Origin: Lachnospiraceae bacterium
Lineage (GTDB): Bacteria; Bacillota; Clostridia; Lachnospirales; Lachnospiraceae
Assembly (NCBI GenBank): GCA_024403355.1
Contig: JAKSRW010000028.1
Coordinates: forward strand, 1-40,875
Direction of reading: 5' to 3'
Length of the DNA stretch: 40,875 nt
A model generated the notes under the pieces. It was not told the origin of the DNA, did no database searches, and saw nothing but the letters and a program-made list of their open reading frames with translations. Positions 15,446 through 24,897 of this stretch are shown in pieces; the stretch's first letter is position 1, and the number at the start of each line of letters is the position of its first letter. Made by a program: the position numbers and the translations under genes.

Positions 15446-18349
15446 ATGGCAAAAAAATATTTTGAAAGGATAATGGTGCTTCTGCTTGTCGTGGCACTGG
15501 CCCTTCCGGGGACAGTCAGCAGGAAAGCGGAGGCTGCCGTAAAGGGTGTCACGGGCAAGGTTATTGCGACGGAGCTCTATATGAGAAACGGTCCGGGCAC
15601 ATCATACAGTAATATTTGCAACAGTAATAACGAAAAGGTTGTATTGGTTAAGGACCAGGAGGTTACACTTTATAAGCTGGTGGACGACTGGTACTTCCTG
15701 AGTGCGGTTATTGACGGAAAGAAGACACTCGGCTATTCGCTCGGAAGCTATATCAGTACGGATACAGAATTTACTTCGATAAGTCTGGCTGAATTTACGG
15801 GTGATGCAAATGTTTCGATGCCCGATACCGCTCCGTATCTTGAGGAGAAGACAAACGGTGCGGATCCGGATGAAAACGGAATCGGCAGGCCGGTAAATAC
15901 CGTTGATAAGACAGACGAAAAGCCTGCGACCGTCAGCGAAAAGTTTGAAATAAGCACTAAGTTCTCACAGACAGGCGAGGTTACCGCAGAGCTTCTTAAC
16001 ATGCGCCAGAGCTCAAGTATCGTAAGCAACGTGCTCGGGGTCCTGAAGAACGGCGATAAAATCTGGCTTGTCGGCACCACCGTTAATACCATAAAGGTAG
16101 ACGGCGTTAATAAAAAGGTGCGCTGGTACAGGGTAGTTGCAATGGTGGACGGAGTACCTGTCAGAGGCTATGTACTGAGTGATTATGTCCGACTTGATTA
16201 CGATAAAAAGCTTACCGTTAAGAATAAGTATTCAAAGCAGGTTCTTTACAGCAAGGCTTCAAGCGGCAGCAGCAAGGTAAAAACAGCATCAGGGAAATCA
16301 ACTGTGAAGCTTCCGAAGGGTACTGTATTGAACGTGGTTGCGGAAAAGCAGACTTCATCCTATAAGTGGCTGAAGGTTACATGTACCTACAAGGATAATA
16401 ATGTTTATACAGGTTATATTAAATCATTAAGAACAGATTATGTAACCAATCTTTCGACACTTACAATTAATTATGAGGTTCCCGTAGAACCCGATGCTGA
16501 AATCGTTCAGAATCCCGAGGATTTCACCGTTGACAACGGTAATAATGAAGGAAACGGCGATGCAGGCAATGGTCAGGAAACAAATGAGGGCGATAAGCCT
16601 GACACTGATAAAAAGCCCTCAAACGAGCTTGAAAATGCAAATGCGGTAGTAATAAATGCCGCAGCCTTAAGCGTAAAGCTTGAACCGAAGTATTCTTCCT
16701 CAACACTTTTTTCATCGAACGGAACGCCGATTTTCATTTACACCGGCCAGAAGATTCAGGTCGTTGAAAGCACAACGGATGCTGACGGAAATGTCTGGTA
16801 CTTTATCAGGCTGATGTTTAACGGCAGCGAATATTACGGATATGTAAATAAAAACTATGTGAAGACGGACGCAAATCTGAAGCTTGTCAATCTGGTGACA
16901 GACTCGGTCCCGCCCGTGCTCACCTTTGATGAATGGCTGAATCAGGAGGGTTTTCCCGAAAGCTACAGAGAGCCCCTTCGACTGCTTCATGAGAAATATC
17001 CAAGCTGGATATTCAAGGGCTACAAAACAGGGCTCGATTGGGGCAAGGTCATTGACGCTGAGTCAGAGGTGGGCGTAAACCTGTTACCGAACACAAAGAG
17101 TGTAGAATGGAAATCTCTTGCGGAACGTGCCTACAGCTGGAAAAACGATACCTTTACGGTATTTGACGGTTCCTCATGGGTTACGGCATCAAGAGAAGCT
17201 GTTGAGTATTATATGGATCCCAGAAACTTCCTTGATGAGGCTTCTGTTTTCCAGTTTGAGGTTTTAACCTATAATCCTTCCTTCCAGACCAGGGAGGGCG
17301 TAGAAAAGATTTTGAAAAATACTGCCATGAACGGTGCTTCCTATGAGTACACCGATGAGCTTGGTGAAAAAAGAAGCATTTCATATGCGGATACATTTAT
17401 GATGGCAGCCGAATATTCAGGCGTCAGCCCCCTTCATCTTGCTTCAAGAGTAAAGCAGGAGGTTACCATCGGTGCAAACGCAATGAGCAACAGTGTTACG
17501 GGTACTGTTTCGGGGCTTGAAGGCCTCTATAATTATTATAATATAGGTGCTTATCACAGTACCGCGGCAGGTGGTGCAATTGCGAACGGTCTGAATTTTG
17601 CAAAGACAGGCTCGAGCAGCAGCCTGCTTAACATGAACTGCCTTATTCCCTGGAACAACAGACTCAGGTCAATTTTGGGCGGAGCCTTTTATATCGGCAA
17701 TAATTATATTAACCGCGGACAGGATACTATTTATCTTCAGAAATTTAATGTGACTCCCGGCGGCAACTTCTGGCACCAGTACATGGCAAATGTTGAGGCT
17801 CCTTATTCGGAGGGAAGACGTGTATTTAATGCATATGAGGATCCTGCGGAGCTTGCAATAGTATTCTCTATTCCGATTTACGAGAATATGCCCGAAAATG
17901 CATGCCCGCTTCCGGAGAAAAAGTACAACCCGAATAACTGGTTAAAGAGCCTTGCTCTTTATGATAAGAACGGTGATAAGCTTGCACTTACACCTACCTT
18001 TACGGTTTCGGCAGACACAAATGAGTACAGTATAATTGTTGATTCCGATACGGATTATATCAAGGTCAGTGCATCAACGGTATCGGCCCTTGCGACAATC
18101 GTGAGTGATAATTATATTTATCCTGAGGTTGGTAAAAACCGCTTCGCTGTTAAGGTTAAGGCTGAAAACGGTGATGTAAGGAAATATATTATAAATATTG
18201 TTAGAGAAGAACCCGAGACTGCAGAGCCTGAAAATACCGAGCCCGAAGAGGGTAGTGCTGAAGGCGATACGAGTGCAGACAACAGTGATGTTGCTTCGGA
18301 AAATGAAGAAGCAGCGACTGCCGAGGAAGCTGCCGGCAGCGCAGAGTGA
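15446..18349 (+). CDS. Secreted SH3b/glucosaminidase cell-wall hydrolase
   Basis: A 967-residue secreted protein. A signal peptide (residues 1-30, cleavage after AEA) is followed by four SH3b-type repeats (about 31-110, 170-265, 266-345 and 400-480), each ending in a GY(V/S/I)-x(4-6)-Y pattern, which should bind peptidoglycan. A segment starting FDEWLNQEGFPESYREPL leads into the glucosaminidase domain (about 560-800), with predicted catalytic Glu672 in HLASRVKQEVTIG and a YNIGAY motif. Then comes a cadherin-like beta-sandwich domain (ending NGDVRKYIINIVRE) and an acidic Glu/Ala tail. It likely cleaves GlcNAc-MurNAc bonds during wall remodelling. GGGGGAA ribosome site. The next gene shares the cadherin-like domain. 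Confidence 0.88.
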   Translation: MAKKYFERIMVLLLVVALALPGTVSRKAEAAVKGVTGKVIATELYMRNGPGTSYSNICNSNNEKVVLVKDQEVTLYKLVDDWYFLSAVIDGKKTLGYSLGSYISTDTEFTSISLAEFTGDANVSMPDTAPYLEEKTNGADPDENGIGRPVNTVDKTDEKPATVSEKFEISTKFSQTGEVTAELLNMRQSSSIVSNVLGVLKNGDKIWLVGTTVNTIKVDGVNKKVRWYRVVAMVDGVPVRGYVLSDYVRLDYDKKLTVKNKYSKQVLYSKASSGSSKVKTASGKSTVKLPKGTVLNVVAEKQTSSYKWLKVTCTYKDNNVYTGYIKSLRTDYVTNLSTLTINYEVPVEPDAEIVQNPEDFTVDNGNNEGNGDAGNGQETNEGDKPDTDKKPSNELENANAVVINAAALSVKLEPKYSSSTLFSSNGTPIFIYTGQKIQVVESTTDADGNVWYFIRLMFNGSEYYGYVNKNYVKTDANLKLVNLVTDSVPPVLTFDEWLNQEGFPESYREPLRLLHEKYPSWIFKGYKTGLDWGKVIDAESEVGVNLLPNTKSVEWKSLAERAYSWKNDTFTVFDGSSWVTASREAVEYYMDPRNFLDEASVFQFEVLTYNPSFQTREGVEKILKNTAMNGASYEYTDELGEKRSISYADTFMMAAEYSGVSPLHLASRVKQEVTIGANAMSNSVTGTVSGLEGLYNYYNIGAYHSTAAGGAIANGLNFAKTGSSSSLLNMNCLIPWNNRLRSILGGAFYIGNNYINRGQDTIYLQKFNVTPGGNFWHQYMANVEAPYSEGRRVFNAYEDPAELAIVFSIPIYENMPENACPLPEKKYNPNNWLKSLALYDKNGDKLALTPTFTVSADTNEYSIIVDSDTDYIKVSASTVSALATIVSDNYIYPEVGKNRFAVKVKAENGDVRKYIINIVREEPETAEPENTEPEEGSAEGDTSADNSDVASENEEAATAEEAAGSAE

Positions 18350-18443
18350 TTATCTTTTTAGAAATCGGACGGCCGATAAGGCTGTTTACCGAGCAGATTT
18401 TCTATGGTTCTTATGAAATTGTGATTCAGAGAAAGGCAAGGTC

Positions 18444-19814
18444 ATAAAAATTAAAGTCAGAAATATTTTTTTAACTGCGGCGCTGTGTTTTATATGCGTC
18501 GCAGCCGCTTGTTTAACAGGCGTCAGAGCCTCAAGTGCGGATATTACATTTTCTTCGGAAAAGACCGAATACTCTATGGGCGACAGGGTAGATGTTGAAA
18601 TGACCGTTAATTCGGAGCTCGCGCCCGGAAGCCTTCAGGCATATATTTTGTATTCGCCCGATGTCCTGGAATACGTAGGCGATGTAAGCATAATTGCGGG
18701 CGGCGAGGGAATCCTGAAGATTAGCGATAATAACATGGATTCATCACGAAATGAAAGCAAATATGTCCTTAGATTTAAGGCGGTGGGCCGCGGTTATGCG
18801 GATATATCGCTGAGGGATAATATTGAGCTTTATGAGCTGGAAGAGGGATATCTGATGTCTGTTTCCAGCAATTCACTGATGATAGGTGTGGATGCGGCGC
18901 AGACTGCTTCTAAGGATGCCTCTCTTTCTTCGCTGAAGATTAGTCCCGGCAAGCTTAATCCCAGATTTACTGCCGATGAATTTGAATATAATACAACGGT
19001 CCCTTATGACACGGAGCAGCTTTTTGTAAGTGCGGTGGCAAGCTCTCCCGAGGCTACGGTAAGCGTTTCAGGTGTTTCACTGTCTGTGGGACAGAACAGG
19101 GTTCTGGTAACCGTTACGGCTGAAAACGGAAGCAGTCAGAAGTATGTCATTTACTGTGTACGTGAAAAAGAAAGCTCAAAAGAGCCTGAGGCGGAGAATA
19201 ATTCGTCGGAGGCTGAGAATTCCGATGCCGGAAATCAGTCCGGAAACGAAAGCAAAAATGACGCGGATACAGAAACAAAACCTGCAGAAGACGTAGCAGA
19301 TAATAGTCCTGTTCAGAGTACAAATGAGGCAGATACACAGACGGCCGCAAATGAGCACTGGAAGTTTTATGCCTTAAAAAATGATGATAAGGTCTTTATT
19401 TTCGCTGATACCGAATATGAAGCGGCCGAAAAGCCGGAGGAGCTTGAAATTCCCGCCGGATATATTAAAACCTCGATTATCGTCAGCGGAAACAGGCTCA
19501 CAGCCTACGCCCCTTCAGATAAGACAGAGGGTGATTTCCTCCTTCTTGTACTCAAACGATATGACACGGAGCCTGCTTTATATCGTTACGACAGAAAGGA
19601 AAAAACCATACAGCGTTATACCGGTAAGACCGAAACTATAGTAAGTCCCATGGACGCTGCTGAAAACTTGGAAAATAAGGAGCTGAAGGAAAGCTACGAA
19701 AAGAGTCTCGGAACCATGACACTGATAATAGCGGTCCTCAGCGGAATCAGTATGATATTACTGATTGTCGTTATCAGATTTGCCGTTAAGTCGGGAAAAG
19801 ATGACGAAGAATAA
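18444..19814 (+). CDS. Membrane-anchored surface protein with cohesin-like domain; ATA start
   Basis: From 18444 the frame codes for 456 residues beginning (M)KIKVRNIFLTAALCFICVAA, a clear signal peptide ending near RASSA. It continues as a cohesin-like domain (about 35-145, SLQAYILYSPDVLEYVGD), a cadherin-like beta-sandwich (LSSLKISPGKLNPRF...NGSSQKYVIYCVRE), a Glu/Asn-rich linker, a second compact region (about 300-390), and a C-terminal membrane helix with a charged end (FAVKSGKDDEE). No ATG, GTG or TTG exists in frame between the upstream stop (18414) and ATG 18576, and that ATG would remove the signal peptide. AAAGG at 18432-18436 is 7 bases from ATA 18444, so ATA is the best start candidate. 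A sequence error (ATG to ATA) is the alternative. The partner is probably the preceding wall hydrolase. Confidence 0.75.
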   Translation: MKIKVRNIFLTAALCFICVAAACLTGVRASSADITFSSEKTEYSMGDRVDVEMTVNSELAPGSLQAYILYSPDVLEYVGDVSIIAGGEGILKISDNNMDSSRNESKYVLRFKAVGRGYADISLRDNIELYELEEGYLMSVSSNSLMIGVDAAQTASKDASLSSLKISPGKLNPRFTADEFEYNTTVPYDTEQLFVSAVASSPEATVSVSGVSLSVGQNRVLVTVTAENGSSQKYVIYCVREKESSKEPEAENNSSEAENSDAGNQSGNESKNDADTETKPAEDVADNSPVQSTNEADTQTAANEHWKFYALKNDDKVFIFADTEYEAAEKPEELEIPAGYIKTSIIVSGNRLTAYAPSDKTEGDFLLLVLKRYDTEPALYRYDRKEKTIQRYTGKTETIVSPMDAAENLENKELKESYEKSLGTMTLIIAVLSGISMILLIVVIRFAVKSGKDDEE

Positions 19815-19837
19815 CAGCTTGAAAGGAAGTGTGTAAA

Positions 19838-20716
19838 ATGCTTTGTGATATCTGTCAGACAAAACCTGCGAAGATTTTTTACACTGAAATAGTAAACGGT
19901 GAAAAAAAGGAGCAGCATTTGTGCGAGGATTGTGCATCTGAGTACACTGCGGTTCCCTTAAATGAGATTATGGGAGGTGCCCAGGGACAGCTTTCTATCG
20001 GAAGTATTCTGTCGGGAATTCTCAGTAAATATGCAAAAGACAACAGCGAAGAGGGTTCGGGCATTCAGAAGAGAATTGATACACGCTGTCCTGAGTGCGG
20101 AACCAGCGAATCCGAATTTTTGAAGATCGGACGTCTGGGCTGTCCTGTCTGCTATAATGCATTTTCAAATCTTATTACGAAGAATTTTAAGACCATGCAG
20201 GGCGGACTTCAGCATACAGGCAAGGAGCCCGCACATGCAAAGTTTATTGAAATTTCGGATAATTTCCAGAGTATGCCCGCGATACTTACACCCGCGGCAG
20301 ACGGAGTGGATGAGAGCAGCCTGAATGAGCAGCCTGCGAAAGAGACCTCTAAAAAGGTAGCATCAAAGACTGCCGGCAAAAAGAAGGCTGAAAAGACCTC
20401 GAATAAGGCCGCTTTGTCAAAGGGCGCAGCAAAAGAAGATAATACAGCAGGCAATGAGCTAATGGATGAGGCAAAGCTTGCAGACCTTAAAAACAGACTT
20501 GCTCTTGCACTTGAAGAGGAGAATTACGAGCTTGCGGCAGAGCTTAGGGATATAATTCATTCTGCAGATTCTAAAAAGGACGCGGAAGACACTGAGAAGA
20601 CTTTAAAGGGAGCCGAAGTAAAATCCGCAAAGACTGCAAAGGCCGCAAAGAAGCCTGCGACTGAAAAGGAAGCTGCAAAAAGAACAAGAAAGAAAAATTC
20701 GGAAGGAAAGGATTAA
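19838..20716 (+). CDS. mcsA: McsA-like zinc-finger protein with UvrB/UvrC motif
   Basis: McsA is the activator of the arginine kinase McsB in the protein-quality-control cluster with ClpC. The 292-residue protein starts CDICQTKPAKIFY and has four CxxC motifs (CDIC, CEDC, CPEC, CPVC) forming two zinc sites, with ISTRCPECG-like spacing. The UvrB/UvrC motif (LADLKNRLALALEEENYELAAELRD) lies near residues 210-240. It is longer than B. subtilis McsA (about 185 residues) because of Lys/Ala-rich linkers on both sides of that motif. ATG 19838 is preferred over GTG 19829 since AAAGGA at 19822-19827 is 10 bases away. No ctsR repressor gene is present before it, unlike in Bacillus. Confidence 0.9.
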   Translation: MLCDICQTKPAKIFYTEIVNGEKKEQHLCEDCASEYTAVPLNEIMGGAQGQLSIGSILSGILSKYAKDNSEEGSGIQKRIDTRCPECGTSESEFLKIGRLGCPVCYNAFSNLITKNFKTMQGGLQHTGKEPAHAKFIEISDNFQSMPAILTPAADGVDESSLNEQPAKETSKKVASKTAGKKKAEKTSNKAALSKGAAKEDNTAGNELMDEAKLADLKNRLALALEEENYELAAELRDIIHSADSKKDAEDTEKTLKGAEVKSAKTAKAAKKPATEKEAAKRTRKKNSEGKD

Positions 20717-20728
20717 TCCGCAGTATAC

Positions 20729-21811
20729 ATGAAAAGACATAAAAATAAATGGTTTTATGATACAGATGCATATCATGATGTAGTACTATCGGGCAGTGTT
20801 TGTCTGGCGAGAAATCTTTCCTCGTATAATTTTCCTTCGAAGCTTTCCGAGGAGGAGGCAACGAAGCTGGTGGAGCTTATGAGAGGCTTTACCTCTGACA
20901 TAAGCGCCCGCGAGGGCAGGGACTATTATTCCTGCCGTGTAGACAAGCTGACCAATGTGGATAAGGATTGTCTTATTGAAACACATACAATAACCCCTGC
21001 GATGAAGCGTAAAAAGGAGCCTGCGGGACTTATTATTTCCGAAGACGAAAGCGTAAGCATCCTGGTAAATGAAGACGACCACATTCATATTCGAGTAATT
21101 GCACCCGGCTACAACATGAAGAAGGCCTTTAAAGAGGCCAATGCAATAGATGATTTTTTTGACAATGAGCTTTCTTACTGCTACAGTGAGAAATACGGTT
21201 ACCTGACCTCTAAAACGCAGGATGCGGGAACGGGTCTGAGAGCTTCGTATATGCTTTCGCTTCCGGCCCTTACTATGGGCGGAAAAATAGATGCACTTCA
21301 GGAGGAAATCTCACGATTTGATGTGGCACTGAAGGGAATCTACGGCGAGGGCTCAAAGAGCGCGGGCTTTATTTTCCAGGTCTCAAACAGAAAGACCTTA
21401 GGTGTGAGCGAGCAGGAAATACTGGAGAATCTGGATCAGGTAACAAGTCAGATTATAGATATTGAACGTAAGATGCGCCGTGACATGATAAAGACTGTCG
21501 GAAGTGATATAGAGGACAGAATTTACCGTTCATACGGAGTACTGAAATATGCGAAAAACTTACCTCAGAAGGACGCAATGATGCTTCTGGCACAGCTGAA
21601 GCTTGGCTGTGACTGTGATGTAATGAGACTAAGAGGCGGCGGTGGAGCTATCCACAGACTGATGATAGAAATGCAGCCCGGAAATCTTCAGAAGAATTAC
21701 AAAAAGACCATGGGCAGCAGTCAGCGCGATCAGATGAGAGCAAAATACATCAATGAGCATCTGCCGGAATTTCTTCCGGAGGACGAACTTCCGGCCGGTG
21801 AGGATGAATAA
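20729..21811 (+). CDS. mcsB: McsB homologue, probable catalytically dead protein-arginine kinase
   Basis: A 360-residue member of the ATP:guanido phosphotransferase family, full length and collinear with McsB (GTGLRAS, GIYGEGS, RIYRSYGVL, and a C-terminal domain). B. subtilis McsB phosphorylates arginines to mark proteins for ClpC. Here several key positions differ from B. subtilis McsB, as recalled: SRIR (Arg29, Arg31) is GSVC at residues 22-25; NEEDHIR is NEDDHIH, losing the Arg at 120; the essential Cys167 in LTSCPTN is Lys162 in LTSKTQD; and RGIYGEG is KGIYGEG. These residues bind ATP phosphates or support catalysis, so activity is unlikely, while the scaffold is intact with no frameshift. 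It may act as an adaptor with McsA and ClpC. It follows mcsA by 12 bases and precedes clpC by 12. Confidence 0.85.
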   Translation: MKRHKNKWFYDTDAYHDVVLSGSVCLARNLSSYNFPSKLSEEEATKLVELMRGFTSDISAREGRDYYSCRVDKLTNVDKDCLIETHTITPAMKRKKEPAGLIISEDESVSILVNEDDHIHIRVIAPGYNMKKAFKEANAIDDFFDNELSYCYSEKYGYLTSKTQDAGTGLRASYMLSLPALTMGGKIDALQEEISRFDVALKGIYGEGSKSAGFIFQVSNRKTLGVSEQEILENLDQVTSQIIDIERKMRRDMIKTVGSDIEDRIYRSYGVLKYAKNLPQKDAMMLLAQLKLGCDCDVMRLRGGGGAIHRLMIEMQPGNLQKNYKKTMGSSQRDQMRAKYINEHLPEFLPEDELPAGEDE

Positions 21812-21823
21812 ATTGGAGGCAAC

Positions 21824-24322
21824 ATGTACGAAAGATTTACAGAACAGGCAAGACGGGCAATGAGACTTGCCGAGGAGGCTTCTGACGAGCTTGAGCACAA
21901 TTATCTGGGAACCGAGCATATTCTGCTGGGTCTTCTGAATGTTGACGACAGTGTTTCGTCAAAAATTCTGAAGGCAAACGGACTTGACCATGATAAGCTT
22001 ATAGATTTGATTGACCAGCTTATTTCACCCGGCGGAAAGGTTGGCTTTGCAGAGGTTAATAATATTACACCCAGAGCAAGGGATATTATCAGACGAAGCT
22101 ATGAAATTGCCGCACAGTTCAAAAGCAGACAGGTCGGAACAGAGCATTTGCTGATGGCTCTTGTAACCGAAAAGGACTGCATTGCGATAAGACTGCTTAA
22201 TACCATAGGTATTGATTCAAAGAAGATTTATATAGACTGTCTGCAGGCTATGGGAATCAAGCCTCAGGAGCTTAGAGGAGAGATGGCCGCAAAGCTTAAG
22301 GGTGCACCCGGCGCCAAAAGCCAGACACCTACTCTAGATAAGTACAGCCGTGACCTTACTTCTCTTGCCAGAGAGGGTAAGCTTGACCCGGTTGTCGGCC
22401 GTGAGGATGAGATTGCCCGTGTTATTCAGATTCTCAGCAGAAGAACCAAGAATAATCCCTGTCTTGTAGGTGAGCCCGGTGTAGGTAAAACAGCCATAGT
22501 TGAAGGACTTGCCCAGAAGATTGTAGAGGGCGATGTACCCGATACGGTAAAAAATAAAAGAGTCGTAACTCTGGATTTGTCAGGAATGGTTGCGGGTTCA
22601 AAGTACCGCGGTGAGTTTGAAGAGCGTATTAAGGCGGTGATAAACGAGGTTACCGCTTCGGGTAATGTTATGCTTTTCCTTGATGAGCTTCATACCATTA
22701 TCGGTGCCGGAGGTGCAGAGGGCGCCATTGACGCTTCGAATATTCTGAAGCCTTCACTTGCCAGAGGAGAGCTTCAGCTCATCGGTGCAACTACACGCGA
22801 GGAGTACAGAAAGTACATAGAAAAGGATGCGGCGCTTGAACGTCGTTTCCAGCCTGTAAATGTGGAGGAGCCCACAGAGGCAGAGTCAATTGCCATTCTT
22901 AAGGGCCTTCGCGCAAGCTATGAGGAGCATCACAAGGTAACTATCACAGACGATGCAATAGAGGCGGCGGTTAAGCTTTCAGCCAGATATGTAAATGACC
23001 GTTTCCTTCCCGATAAGGCAATAGACCTTATGGATGAGGCATCATCAAAGGTTCGTCTGGGCGTATACATTGACCTTCCCGAGAAGAAAAAGCTCGAGGA
23101 GAAGCTTTTAAAGCTGGCACAGGAGAAGGAGGATGCTATCAAGGCTGAGGAGTATGAAAAGGCCGGAAGCATTAAAAAGAAGCAGAACAGAGCAAGAGCC
23201 GAGCTTGAAAAGCTCGAACAGGAAAAGGCTCGCGAGAGAGAAGAAAAACAGCTTTTTGTTACGGAAAATGAAATAGCGGAGGTTATTTCAAATTGGACAA
23301 AGATTCCCGTAAAGAAGCTGGCTGAGGGCGAAAGCGAGCGTCTCAGAAAGCTTGAGGAAATTCTTCACAAGCGTGTGGTAGGTCAGCAGGAGGCAGTCAC
23401 TGCCGTAGCAAAGGCAATCCGCCGCGGAAGAGTGGGCATTAAGGATCCTAACCGTCCCATCGGTTCCTTCCTTTTCCTCGGACCTACAGGTGTCGGAAAA
23501 ACAGAGCTTTCGAAGGCTTTAGCCGAGGCTGTATTCGGAACCGAGAATTCTATCATAAGAGTAGATATGTCAGAGTATATGGAGAAGCACAGCGTATCTA
23601 AAATGGTTGGTTCGCCTCCCGGCTATGTAGGCTATGATGAGGGCGGACAGCTCAGCGAGAAGATACGACGCAATCCCTATTCGGTCGTATTGTTCGATGA
23701 GATAGAAAAGGCACATCCCGATGTATTCAATATCCTGCTTCAGGTACTTGATGACGGTCATATTACGGATGCCCAGGGACGTAAGATTAGCTTCAAGAAT
23801 TCAATCATTATCATGACCTCAAATGCGGGCGCCCAGAATATTATTGCTCCGAAGACACTCGGCTTCTCGGGAAGTAATGATGATAAGGCAAACTATGAGC
23901 GGATGAAGGGTGGAGTAATGGACGAAATAAGGCATATTTTCAAGCCTGAGTTCCTGAACCGTATTGATGAGATTATAGTTTTCCATGCTCTTTCAAGAGA
24001 GAACATCAAAACTATCGTATCGATTATGTTTGATAAGATTGTCAGACGAGTTGTGGAGGAGCTTAATATCAAGCTTAAGTGTGATGACAGCTTCGTGAAT
24101 TATATTGCCGAAAAGGGCTTCGACGAGAAGTATGGTGCAAGACCTTTAAGACGTGCTATTCAGAATGATGTTGAGGACAGAATGGCAGAGGAGATTCTTG
24201 AAGGAAGGGTCAGCTCAGGTGATACGATTACCATCGGCTATGACACAAACAAGAAGGAAGTAACTTTTAAAAGAAGGGCTCAAAAAAAATCGAAAAGCCT
24301 TCTAGCAATTTCGGAAAATTGA
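21824..24322 (+). CDS. clpC: ATP-dependent Clp protease ATPase subunit ClpC
   Basis: An AAA+ unfoldase that feeds proteins to ClpP. The 832-residue protein has the two Clp N-domain repeats (about 1-145), AAA1 with Walker [10 protein letters not shown] and Walker [10 protein letters not shown], the middle coiled-coil domain with a UVR-like segment ([18 protein letters not shown]) to which McsA or MecA normally binds, AAA2 with GPTGVGKTE and [15 protein letters not shown], and the D2-small domain. Both GTEH motifs of the N-domain keep Glu (Glu31 and Glu107), equivalent to Glu32 and Glu106 of B. subtilis ClpC, which hold phospho-arginine. GGAGG ribosome site before ATG 21824. No CtsR operator was seen upstream of the cluster. 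Confidence 0.97.
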   Translation: MYERFTEQARRAMRLAEEASDELEHNYLGTEHILLGLLNVDDSVSSKILKANGLDHDKLIDLIDQLISPGGKVGFAEVNNITPRARDIIRRSYEIAAQFKSRQVGTEHLLMALVTEKDCIAIRLLNTIGIDSKKIYIDCLQAMGIKPQELRGEMAAKLKGAPGAKSQTPTLDKYSRDLTSLAREGKLDPVVGREDEIARVIQILSRRTKNNPCLVGEPGVGKTAIVEGLAQKIVEGDVPDTVKNKRVVTLDLSGMVAGSKYRGEFEERIKAVINEVTASGNVMLFLDELHTIIGAGGAEGAIDASNILKPSLARGELQLIGATTREEYRKYIEKDAALERRFQPVNVEEPTEAESIAILKGLRASYEEHHKVTITDDAIEAAVKLSARYVNDRFLPDKAIDLMDEASSKVRLGVYIDLPEKKKLEEKLLKLAQEKEDAIKAEEYEKAGSIKKKQNRARAELEKLEQEKAREREEKQLFVTENEIAEVISNWTKIPVKKLAEGESERLRKLEEILHKRVVGQQEAVTAVAKAIRRGRVGIKDPNRPIGSFLFLGPTGVGKTELSKALAEAVFGTENSIIRVDMSEYMEKHSVSKMVGSPPGYVGYDEGGQLSEKIRRNPYSVVLFDEIEKAHPDVFNILLQVLDDGHITDAQGRKISFKNSIIIMTSNAGAQNIIAPKTLGFSGSNDDKANYERMKGGVMDEIRHIFKPEFLNRIDEIIVFHALSRENIKTIVSIMFDKIVRRVVEELNIKLKCDDSFVNYIAEKGFDEKYGARPLRRAIQNDVEDRMAEEILEGRVSSGDTITIGYDTNKKEVTFKRRAQKKSKSLLAISEN

Positions 24323-24415
24323 TAGTATAATGATATTGAGCTGATGTATTAGAATGAATATGTCGGCATTATAAAACGGGCAGTTCTATGGATTGCGATT
24401 TCTTAGGAGGAAATT

Positions 24416-24829
24416 ATGTTAGTAATTAGCTCATTGATTCAGAACGAGACAGACGGAACACTCAGCTTTGGTGATTTCTCACAGACATCAAAGCAGAAGA
24501 AGTCAGATTTTAAGCATGAAAACGATCTTTACAAGGTAAAGACCTTTAACGAGATTACAAAGCTTGAGAAGAACGAAGCTTTTGTATATGAGTCGGTACC
24601 CGGAACAAGCGTATTCAACTTTACGGCTGATGAGAATAAGGTATCCTTCAGCGTTGCAGGCAAGGGTGATGCACAGATAACACTTGAGCTTGAGGCAGAG
24701 AAGGAATACGAGGTATTTGTTGAAAAGGAAAGCCTCGGAGTAATGAAAACAAATCTTGGCGGAAAGCTGATATTCAGCGCCGAGCTTGATGAAAATGTTA
24801 AAAAGGCAGTAGAAATAATTAAAAAATAA
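24416..24829 (+). CDS. Small beta-rich protein of the 'endosialidase'-named Lachnospiraceae family
   Basis: A 137-residue soluble protein without signal peptide or membrane helix, starting MLVISSLIQNETDGTLSFGD. I recall near-identical layouts (NETDGTLSFGDY, KVKTF.EITKLE, VYESVPGT, a beta-rich C-terminus) annotated as endosialidase in Lachnospiraceae. The protein is far too small to be an endosialidase and shows no catalytic motif, so that name probably comes from a weak hit and the function is unknown. It has an excellent ribosome site (TTAGGAGGAAATT) and separate placement between clpC and radA, which suggests its own transcript. Conserved and probably well expressed. Confidence 0.75.
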   Translation: MLVISSLIQNETDGTLSFGDFSQTSKQKKSDFKHENDLYKVKTFNEITKLEKNEAFVYESVPGTSVFNFTADENKVSFSVAGKGDAQITLELEAEKEYEVFVEKESLGVMKTNLGGKLIFSAELDENVKKAVEIIKK

Positions 24830-24839
24830 TGATCTGACG

Positions 24840-24861
24840 GGCTCCGTGAAATATCGGAGCC
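24840..24861 (+). promoter_or_regulatory. Hairpin between the small protein gene and radA
   Basis: GGCTCCG (24840-24846) and CGGAGCC (24855-24861) are perfect 7-bp arms with an 8-base loop. No T-tract follows, so termination would be weak. The radA ribosome site AAGGAG is 24 bases further on. Confidence 0.5.
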
Positions 24862-24897
24862 TGTTGACAATGAGAGGAAATATATAAGGAGTAGGAT

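Noticed and set aside
18350..18443. Truncated or frameshifted gene between the autolysin and the cohesin-like gene
   Set aside because: The 90-base gap has no long frame; the apparent missing 5' end of the second gene is explained by the ATA start.
24864..24869. TTGACA considered as the -35 box of a radA promoter
   Set aside because: No -10-like hexamer lies 16-18 bases downstream; the expected place is the AAGGAG ribosome site.
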